Source of the DNA: Plasmodium coatneyi
Taxonomy: Eukaryota; Apicomplexa; Aconoidasida; Haemosporida; Plasmodiidae
Assembly (NCBI RefSeq): GCF_001680005.1
Contig: NC_033569.1
Coordinates: 186,001 to 250,000, forward strand
Length of the DNA stretch: 64,000 nucleotides
Reading direction: 5' to 3'
Shown: positions 22,526 through 31,201 of the stretch, one piece after another
How positions within the stretch are numbered: the stretch's first letter is position 1
Layout: every line of letters starts with the position of its first letter
The notes under the pieces: model-generated
Seen by the model: the letters and a program-made list of their open reading frames with translations, nothing else
Told to the model about the DNA's origin: nothing
Databases searched by the model: none
Position numbers and translations under genes: made by a program

Positions 22526-24327
22526 ACCGTACTCCTAAGTTATGTATAGCACTTAAGGAACCGTCCTATATAGTGGACACATTGATCCCAATGCAAAGGA
22601 GAGTGTACTTGTTTTGGGGGGGAGGGGTTGTGTAATACAGTGTAATGTAGCCTTTATGCGCATAGCATAATCCCCTAGAAACATATTAGGGGAGCGTCTT
22701 GGGAGGGTGGTGTAATGCCACCATATTTCCACGGAAATGCGAAGTTTGTGCCTGTGTGTGCGTACGCACCCCATCATTAATAATTAAGGGGGGGAAAAGG
22801 CGGGGCCCTAAATGTTTTTTTTAAGTATTTTGTAGGAAAAATGCAGCAAATAGCTAATTGTTCAAACCGCTGAATTAAGAGGTAGAAATAAAATAACCGT
22901 CTCATGAATATATATAAAGGGAATAGTAGTACACTCAGCTCCCCTTTTTATCCTAAATTTTCTTCAAAGAACTTTTCTTATACAATCACAATTAATACTG
23001 TGCAGCATATCATAAGTATTGTGTATGCACATATTAACATAACCACCGTGTTTTAACTGTATTATGTGGTACATAGAAAAATAATCATAGTACGAATGCC
23101 ACGCAGTTCACCCAATTCACCTCCCCCCATATATAAATTCCTCACTACTTAACTGTACTATTCACACTTCATACAAAGGAAGGAAAGAAAGGAAGGTATA
23201 TGTATATATATACCTCCATAAGCTACATTCCAGCATTTACTTTTATATCACTATTATATTATAATACAGAACGATATACGGGACGTTCATTATACATGTG
23301 TATAATCGTTCATACATATGTAAAGAATATAATCTACAAAGGGAACTGTTAAACCCTCCCAACCTCTTTCAATCTTCCTAAACGTCCTTTCAACCTTACC
23401 AAATTTTCAACTGAAAAAAACATAAAATGAAGGATACATTAATATGTGCAGAAAATATAATCTACCCTTAAAAGGTAAGGGAGGAATAGAAAATGCTCAC
23501 ATAGTACATAATATCATGTGCATTTTAGATAAGGAAGCTGTATATAATATACTTATTGGTATAAGAAAAGGAAAAGGGGGAAGGAGTCAAAATGTTATTA
23601 TTACAGAACAATCATAAATGTAAGAAAGAAGAAGAAATGAGGAAAGAGGAGAGAGGCATGTGTGTGTGTGTTCTGTTCCTTATTCTTATAGAAATATATG
23701 TGTAAACATTTTCTTTTTCTTTTTTTTTTTTCTTTGTTACATAAAGAATGTAACTCTTTTCATTATATCCCTCTTCCATTTATTTTTTTACATGTGTACA
23801 CTCCCCACTTACCAAATATTGAACAATATATGTACACAGAGCTGGTAGGAAAGGGGAAGCGAACAGGAGAGATGCAACGTAACTCCTTATACATATATAT
23901 ATATGAACTGCACATAGGCATGTAGATGAACTGTATACAATATATATATATGTGCATTAAAAAAAAATTAGGAGGAATACTTTTTTCTTTTGGGCTTAAT
24001 TCTTTATATATATTTTTTACCTTAATATATATATGTACATATGTAATGTACATATGTAATGATTTTGATGTACACATTTGTGTATGTGGTATATTACTAT
24101 TGTTCAAAGAATTAAGGAATATATATAATTATTATTAAACAAAAAAGAAGTGAAAATTCCACAATCACCCCTGCACTTACAATCCAATCATCATCATCAT
24201 AAAACAAACAAGTATAATCTTCATACCTTTATTTTGTGAATGCATGAAGAACCTTTAAAAAAAAAAAAAAAGTTCATATTATACATATAGAAGAAAATAT
24301 ACACACACACATGCCCATATATAAACC

Positions 24328-26259
24328 ATGTCAGAAACAGCACCAGTAGCACCAGCAGCAGCACCACCGGTAAGGAAAAAATATTAAGGAATATTATTAA
24401 GGAAGCAAAGTTGTTAGGGTGGTGGTAGGTGGAAAGAAGGTTGTTAGGGGTGGAAGGAAGGTACTTCCCTAAAGAAGTAACGTTGTTAGGGGTGGTACGG
24501 TGGAAAGAAGGGAAAACCATCCCTTCCTTCCTTTCCCCCACCCCCTTTCCTTAGCCCATCAGCGAGTATATGGGGAATGCAAACATATATATATACATAT
24601 TTACATATACATATATATATATATATTTATGTCCCACACATAACCCCCCTTCCTAGGCGTGTTCCTTAGGTTCAATTACTGAGTGGTTAACCTTAAATAA
24701 CTCATTCTATACAAATTTCGAGCAGTATACAGTGCGTTCCAGAGGCGGGGATAGTGGTGATGTTGCACAATTGAAGTCCCAATTACCGAGTACCTGTTCG
24801 GGTTGTTCAAAAATTATTGATGATGTTGGAAAAATCGACCACGCCTACGACTACGCGTGTCGGCAGAATAGTCCGAATGGACAATCTAGTTCCATAGGTG
24901 ATAGTGCTCCTTGCCGCTTGTTTTATTATTGGTTCGGACATACATACTGGTCTGATTTGAAGAACCATGCCTTGTCAAAAGTAGTGGATAAAATTTACCA
25001 AACGCTGGGAAATTCATTCAGTAGTGAAAGAATGAAGTGCGAATTTAAATATGAAGATGACATTGACCAAACCATTTTTGGTCATATGAAAATCATATTT
25101 GAATATTACAACGATTATAAGCAGTTACAGGGAAAACTAACTACGACTAGTTCCACCTGTGCAAAGGAATGGTCCACCTATTGGACCACCCTTTCCACAG
25201 CGTGTAAGGCCATGGAAAATATATGCACAGAAGAAGGGACTAGTGATCATAGCAGTAAGCAATATTGTACCGACTTTAATAATACCTATGCTGTACATTG
25301 TAATACAGCTAATCTCCATCAAGAAATGGAAGAACTAATAACACAGACCCTCCCCGAAGCCGTTCGTTCCGCCACAACAACGTCTTCCCTTTCTTCCATC
25401 TTTGGCACCTTAGCAACCATAGGTGCCCCTTTCTTATTATATAAGGTAAGTGTACAATTACATTTACCACATTATAAAAGTGAATAATATAATGCGTAGA
25501 CACACTATTTCCATAAAAAAAGACAAATGTAGAACAGAATAAACGACATCATATTCGGGTGTATAACACCCACCTAACACAACCTTCCTTCCACACTACC
25601 ACAACCCTAACAACCCAACTATCACCCACCTAACAACCCATCTATCACCCACCTAACAACCCATCTACCACCCACCTAACAACCCATCTACCACCCACCT
25701 AATAACCCATCTATCACCCACCTAATAACCCATCTATCACCCACCTAACAACCCATCTATCACCCACCTAACAACCCATCTATCACCCACCTAACAACCC
25801 ATCTATCACCCACCTAACAACCCATCTACCACCCACCTAACAACCCATCTACCACCCACCTAACAACCCATCTACCACCCACCTAACAACCCTTCCTTCC
25901 TTACACCCTTCCTTTCCACATCAATGTTCTTCCTCCCTTAGACCCTTCGCTTCCTCCTCCTTAGACCCCCTAAACCTTTTTAAACCCTTCCTTCCCTTCA
26001 GTATAAACCATGGTCTTCTTGGTTTGGTAATCACACTTCTGGAAATGGAGGAGGAAGCACAAGAAAAAAAAGAACAATTGGACGGAACTTTGGTTCGTCC
26101 ATAGAAGACACCTTAACAGAATACTCTAGAGAAACATCAACAATAGGTGACGCCACAATAGATGGAACAGTAAGCTCTGCTGCACATGCGAGACCGTCTA
26201 CCGGGGGAAGAACAAATAATACACGGGGACGCGGGATGGTAGGTTATCAGAACATGTAG
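24328..26259 (+). CDS. KIR: KIR7: intact KIR variant antigen
   Basis: Three exons in phase 0: 24328-24369 (MSETAPVAPAAAPP, donor GTAAGG), 24657-25445 after ttcctag, and 26002-26259 after cccttcag, giving 362 residues. Exon 2 starts ACSLGSITEW and has YDYACRQ, CRLFYYWFGHTY, FEYYNDYKQLQ, QYCTDFNNTY and a membrane segment (SSIFGTLATIGAPFLLYK). Exon 3 starts YKPWSSWFGNH, is Ser/Thr/Arg-rich and ends VGYQNM. The longer Ala/Pro-rich first exon differs from the 3-6 codon first exons of the other KIRs. The gene is the partner of KIR1 in the segmental duplication and lies tail-to-tail with ApiAP2 copy B. Both introns contain minisatellite DNA, in opposite orientations. I see no defect. Confidence 0.9.
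24410..24510 (-). repeat. Inverted minisatellite copy in KIR7 intron 1
   Basis: Three units of GTTGTTAGGG(G)TGG with GGTAGGTGG or GGAAGGAAGG linkers. This is the reverse complement of the CCACC...CCCTAACAAC unit found in the last intron of the same gene and in the KIR5 intron. Confidence 0.75.
25558..25910 (+). repeat. 23-base minisatellite in KIR7 intron 2
   Basis: About 12 tandem copies of a 23-base unit, ACCTAACAACCCATCTATCACCC, with T/C variation at one position (CTATC or CTACC) and occasional AATAACC. The array is much more homogeneous than that in KIR5, suggesting recent expansion. It is followed by a short TTAGACC-type remnant (25935-25975) like the KIR1 intron. Confidence 0.92.
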
Positions 26260-26999
26260 CATCCAGGGGGAAGGGAAGCATAAATAATTATGGAGCTTAT
26301 ACAGTGTGAAAAGAGCAAAACGGATTTTCTTATTTCACTTTTTCTCCCTTTCTTTCTTTCTTTCTTTCCGCTCCCTTTTAGTTTTTTCCTTTTTTTCTAC
26401 TTCTCTGCATTGCATGAAAGTGTCCACGTTTATGTGTAGTTAATATGAGCCGCGGAAAAAAAATTTTTTTTTCACTTCACGAATGTGTTAGTAAATTTTC
26501 TTTATTGAAGAATTAAAATGCTTATTTATTTTTTTATGTTACAAAAGTTTTTATCTTTGTGTAATTTTTTTTTTCGCTTTTTTTTTAAATAAAAATATTT
26601 TTTCAAAAATGTGAAGACGTTTTTCCGCATCCGCGTTGGGAGTACCTTATCTCAACTTGTTATTTAAACATACAAATATGTAGGAAGGAAAAAAAGGAAA
26701 GAAATATGAAGAAAAGGAATAAAAAAAACAGAATATACAACTCTGGCATGGCTCAATCCATTCATACAAACTTCCGCCTGGAAAACGGGTAATTACACGC
26801 CAAGTGGCCCCAATGGATGTACCATTTACGAATAGAACCATTGGGCTTAACCTTAGGATCGGCCTGAACTCTGCTCCATATATGAAAGAACGCATGTCCG
26901 TATGTGAGCGTGCTCGGCTGGATACCTTTGTATGACACTTCCACACGCACACGTTCACGCGCACACATTCCGGGGTAGAAAAAAGGAGCCCCTATCATA
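26260..26999. repeat. Spacer duplicated downstream of KIR1
   Basis: Gene-free spacer between KIR7 and ApiAP2 copy B. It is the partner of 1240-2080, with strong similarity from about 26380 onward (same CTGCATTGCATGAAAGTG, ATATGAGCCGCGG and CAATGGATGTACCA landmarks). It starts with a (CTTT)n patch at 26350. Confidence 0.85.
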
Positions 27000-28832
27000 T
27001 TACTCCTCCCTCGGAGGTTGGGTTAATATATATTTACTAGCTAACGCAGCCATGGTAGCATAGTCCATCTTTGTGATGTCCATTGTTTGCTCCATTTGAG
27101 ATAAAATGAAATTGACTTGTTGTACAGAGGATGATCTAATAATTCTGGAAATGATGGCTAGATTTTTGGCTTTGGTTATTCCATGTTCTGAAATTTTAAA
27201 AGGAACTTTGAATTGTTTCTTTTGTTGTGTTTCCCACCAATTGGCTACATAGGAGCCTTGATAAAAATACACCCCAGTGGGTAAATTTTCTGCCTTATGG
27301 TAGGACTGTTTCGCTTTTCTCTTTTCGATACTTGTTTTTTTGACTGTTGTGCGCTTTGGTTTTTGTTCGTTGTGTTGTCTATTCGGGGAGTTGTTGTTGC
27401 TGCTGAGTGAGGGGAGCTGGTTGGGTGGACCTATTAGGTGGCTTCGTTGACCGTTTAATTCGTTGGATTGACTGGTTAGTTGGTTGGGTGGAGCGATTAG
27501 TTGGTCCACATGACCAATCGGTTGGTCCATTTGGACGTTAACTTGGTTGGTTTGCCTGTCTGTTATGCCGTTTGGGGATGCTCTACTGTGAAGAAGGGCG
27601 TTGGGAGTTCCCCTCCCGTTGGGTGTGGACTCCCCATTTGATGTTCCATTCCCGCTCGGTTTTAACAAATCGTTAAAGAGTTTTTCACTTTTTTGCGTGG
27701 TTCTAATGGCTTGCAACATTTCCTCCTTCTGCTCGGTGGTTAAGTTGTCATAGCATTTTAAGGCGTTATGCAGTTTATTAATACGATGATTCCTAGAAAG
27801 GATGGCCAAAATCATACTTTTTTCGATTCCAAATTCGGCAATCTTATATGGTACTTTAATTTGTTTTCTTGTTTTATGATCAATCCAATTGGCAATAAAG
27901 GATCGGGAAACTCGACTGTAGAAAACACCTGTGGGTAAGTACTTGTATTTAATTATTGCGTCATTTTGTTCCGATGGGGGTTCGAAACAGGGGTCACTGC
28001 CCGGGTTTCTGGTTCTTGCATTTCGGCCGGTTACCCTTCGGCTGCTCCCTAAATTTCGGTCGCCCACACTGTAATAATTACCCCCAGGGTGAACATTAGC
28101 GGTTCCATTTCCGTATTCGTTACTATAGTAATAGTGGCTGTTCGTGGTACCATCGTGCAGACCGTTATAGTAGCCTACCTTGGACTTGTTCCTATAATTT
28201 CTTTTTTCTAAATAGTTCAATTTTTCGAACATTCCATCGTTTTCGTTTAAGGGTGCGTTATTTTCTGTATGGTGAGCTTTTCCTCTCGTGACCATGTTGC
28301 TGTCAGTGGTGGGTCCGTTTCTGTTATTATTATTGGAGAGGGTGATGTTGTCTGTAATGGTGGTTGTTTTGCCATTAGCGTTAGCTTCAGCGTGATTGCT
28401 TATGTCGCCGTCACCGTTACCGTTAGGGTCACAATTGCTAAGTTCTGCTTGTTCATTCTGTCCAAAAATATCTGCATCATCCTTCTCGTCCACATACCCA
28501 AGGGCTAACCTACACAAGTAGCTATTGTCTGCCGTTCCCAACTTTTTCAACTCTGCATAATTCCTTTCGTCTTGGTTGATGATTTCGTTTAATGTGTTTC
28601 CTCTCCATTTTTTTGTATACGCAAGGTACCTTTCACCTTGGAAGACACTCCCATATAGAATGGAAATGACCCTTTCCTTTTCTCTTCTACAACTTGCAAC
28701 GTATTTTTGTATTTGTTCCTTTGTACATCCAAGAGTTTTTCTAATTATTTCTTGCCAAACGTTGCGGCATTTGCTGCTTTCCTCCTTTTGCTCCTCCACA
28801 TATTTCACTTGGTCTTTGTCAAGATGATCCAT
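27000..28832 (-). CDS. ApiAP2 transcription factor, copy B (two AP2 domains)
   Basis: Single exon, 610 residues, starting at the ATG at 28832. I chose this start because it matches copy A; the frame stays open 14 codons further upstream but without a matching start. The AP2 domains lie at about residues 299-350 and 516-567 and are identical or nearly so to those of copy A. Residues 1-118 differ from copy A at one position (Lys6 for Asn6). The Asn/Thr-rich linker (119-190) and the Gln/Asn-rich linker (395-500) have diverged, by substitutions and whole-codon indels. The gene lies at the boundary between the KIR island and the conserved block, which makes it the likelier ancestral copy. Its upstream sequence shares nothing obvious with that of copy A, so the two are probably expressed differently. 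Confidence 0.92.
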   Translation of the reverse strand: MDHLDKDQVKYVEEQKEESSKCRNVWQEIIRKTLGCTKEQIQKYVASCRREKERVISILYGSVFQGERYLAYTKKWRGNTLNEIINQDERNYAELKKLGTADNSYLCRLALGYVDEKDDADIFGQNEQAELSNCDPNGNGDGDISNHAEANANGKTTTITDNITLSNNNNRNGPTTDSNMVTRGKAHHTENNAPLNENDGMFEKLNYLEKRNYRNKSKVGYYNGLHDGTTNSHYYYSNEYGNGTANVHPGGNYYSVGDRNLGSSRRVTGRNARTRNPGSDPCFEPPSEQNDAIIKYKYLPTGVFYSRVSRSFIANWIDHKTRKQIKVPYKIAEFGIEKSMILAILSRNHRINKLHNALKCYDNLTTEQKEEMLQAIRTTQKSEKLFNDLLKPSGNGTSNGESTPNGRGTPNALLHSRASPNGITDRQTNQVNVQMDQPIGHVDQLIAPPNQLTSQSNELNGQRSHLIGPPNQLPSLSSNNNSPNRQHNEQKPKRTTVKKTSIEKRKAKQSYHKAENLPTGVYFYQGSYVANWWETQQKKQFKVPFKISEHGITKAKNLAIISRIIRSSSVQQVNFILSQMEQTMDITKMDYATMAALASKYILTQPPREE

Positions 28833-28924
28833 TCTTCTTTTGCGTCTTTGCGATGGGGGGTGGCGAACCAACAATTGTTACAGGGATGAAAACGTCGCTG
28901 TTTTGTGTCTATATTGTGGGGTGT

Positions 28925-29225
28925 TCTCAACATTGGGGAAGGGTTTACTCTTAAGGGAAGGTAATGTTCCTCCTTTCTCCTTAAGAAGTGTTGTTACCTT
29001 CTCTTCATTCAAGAAGGTTTTTCTTTCCTTTCTTTCCTTTCTTTCCTTCTTAAGAAGGTTACTTCCTGTCTCCTTCCTTTAAGGAAGGTTGTTCTCTTTC
29101 CTTCCTGAAGAAGGTTTCCTTCCTTCCCATAAGGAAGTACCTTTTTTTCCCTTCAGGAAAGTGCCTTCCTTTCCCTTGGGGGAAGGTAACGTTCCTTTCC
29201 CCTTGGGAAGGTTCTTCCCCTCTTT
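28925..29225 (+). repeat. Hairpin-forming TTAAGGAAGGT minisatellite
   Basis: About eight or nine imperfect units of 30-38 bases. Each unit is a C/T run (CCTTCCTTTC) followed by a short self-complementary core such as CTTCCTTTAAGGAAGG, CTTCTTAAGAAGG or CCTTGGGGGAAGG. The units therefore fold on themselves on either strand. The array begins about 95 bases upstream of the ApiAP2 copy B start codon and is absent upstream of copy A. Confidence 0.75.
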
Positions 29226-31201
29226 TCCGTTTCCCCCCCTCCACTTTGGACGCGACACACCACGTAACACACACACACACTGGGATGTACTTTCCTTTTT
29301 TTTTTACTGTTTTTATCTTTTTACCACTTTGCGCGCATTTCAATTGTTATATCTTTTTCCGCCGAGCCCCAGGGACAAAGCCAAAGCCAGGGCCAGCCAC
29401 CTCTTCACGAAGTTTATCGCGAGGAGAGGGGCTTTTTCATCACATAAGAATGAATATCTCATCACACAAGGATGAATAAACACAAAAAAAGAAGAAAAAA
29501 AAAGAAAAAAACAAATTGCACACACATCACCAATAAGCTTTAACACAAAAAAATGGGCAGAACAAATTGTCGTGAAAAAAATGAGATGAAAAAAAATGTG
29601 CAAAAAATGTTGCCAAAAAGTGTTGGGAAAAAAATGTTGGTAAAAAAAATGGGGATGAAGAAATGTGTTAACCGAGTTTGTGTTGAATAGGTTGTTATGC
29701 ACTTTTCTTGAGGGAGTATTTGTTCACAAAAATATGATTTTCCCCTCCCCCTCTCCCCTTCCCCCCCAAAAAATTGGGACAAAGTTGGGAACAAAAATGT
29801 TGGGAAAAAAAAAAAAAGAGATCAAATGGGCAAAAAAAGTAGGAAGCAAATCAGAAATTCGGGTAGGGAAATATAGTTTTAATCACGCTTTATTTTTATG
29901 TACCTTTTTTTTTTTTTGCTCTTCCTTGCACTTTGTTGTCTGCTGTAGGCAACATTTGGGAGGCTCTTCCCAAAACAGCAGTTCGCCTGAATTCTTTCCT
30001 CGTCTATCCGTAGAACAACACACACGATGCACTTCTCAGCGTGGGCAGTGTCCCTCCTGCGTGAAGCGACGATAAGTTGATTTACGCCCCATGGATGGTT
30101 ACCCAACGTCTGTACACCACTTTATGGCTGTTCCATCTTTCCGTACAGAGTAAATCTTACTGACCCGTGGCTCGGCGGCGTCCACACAAACCAGTGGACA
30201 AATGTAACGTGCAAGGGCTGGATAGCTCCATGCGTAGGGACATTCATCCAAGGTTATGCTGACCATTCCATTTCCACCCTCGCGGCGAAGTACACCCAAA
30301 CGAAACGAAATGCCACGGCAAAAACATGCATTGGCACCCCGCATACAAGTTAAAAAATATTCCCTTTCTTTCTTCCCTGGCTCGTTCAAATTTTCCCGTA
30401 TAAAGTCAACGCCGCTTCACCACTAATACAGCTCCCTTTTGGCTGCCCTCTCTGAGTACACGCACCAGGTAGCCATGGTTATGCGCATACCACTTGGGCA
30501 TACACGCACCCTATAAGGGAATACCCCTCTAGGTGGAGAACCACCGCACTTGTGGCGACCTGTTCCGCACCACCTACAAACACGCCGAAACTGTGCCCGT
30601 GCAAAACAGAAAACGCCCAACACCCCCCCTGGTATATCAAAAATAAATTCGCAACATTTTGGTGTTCTGCCTTTCCTTTTTAACTCATACGTACGTACAG
30701 ATATTTGCAAAAAAAAAAAAAAAAAAATTATTTCTCTTTTCTCCATTTTTAATTAAAAATTGTGGCTTCTTTTTTTGAGTTACGATTTTCCAAGTGAAGG
30801 CGAACGTGTACGCGTTCTCGCACGAAAGTACGTAACTGCCTGTTTGCGATTTTCCGCACTCACGCACGGGTTTGCAGCGCAGGTTTGCAGCGCGCGTTTG
30901 CGATGTTAATTTGTCACGTTGTTATGTGACGCCCATTTGGGGACGCCCCCCTTGCACTTTACTGTTAAGCATATAGGCCAACCATAACGTCACGATTCGT
31001 TCGTGAAACGAAACACGTAACGCATACAACTTGTTGGAGGGAAGGCCGCTTAAAAGCGCCTGTCAATTCAACTGCCAATTTAACTGCCTATGTAGAACGA
31101 ATGTCGACCCAAATGTAAATCTCGCCTGACTTCCCTTTTGCGCCGGTAACCATTGGCACCCCCCTTCCCAATCCAACCCATCAACGGATACTTTGCCCAA
31201 A
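29226..31201. other. Island/core boundary and THO2 upstream region
   Basis: No gene seen. An A-rich patch at 29480-29860 has repeated AAAAAATGTTGG(G/T) words. From about 29930 the sequence becomes distinctly more GC-rich and stays so to the end of the window. A 17-A run sits at 30711-30727. The last 500 bases presumably hold the THO2 promoter and leader. Short reading frames on both strands have no family features. Confidence 0.45.

Larger units (their letters stand above)
20340..24327. promoter_or_regulatory. 4-kb divergent interval between KIR6 and KIR7
   Basis: The longest gene-free stretch of the island; it must hold the promoters of both flanking KIR genes. It contains homopolymer/T-rich DNA at 20830-21000, two unusual short-repeat blocks (listed separately at 21715-21960 and 22425-22525) in a locally GC-richer segment of about 21580-22800, and AT-rich DNA with (TA)n runs after 23200. 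I find no coding region with KIR or SICAvar features. Confidence 0.5.

Noticed and set aside
20340..24327. Possible SICAvar gene fragment in the KIR6-KIR7 gap
   Set aside because: No cysteine-rich exon pattern or membrane/tail exon could be found in any frame.
15571..25910. Tandem repeats in KIR introns considered as CRISPR arrays or telomere repeats
   Set aside because: This is a eukaryotic genome. The repeats have no unique spacers of constant length and do not match the Plasmodium telomere heptamer, despite containing AACCC.
29059..29343. Lys/Gly-rich minus-strand frames
   Set aside because: Translation of the purine strand of the hairpin minisatellite; several frames are open at once, as expected for a repeat.
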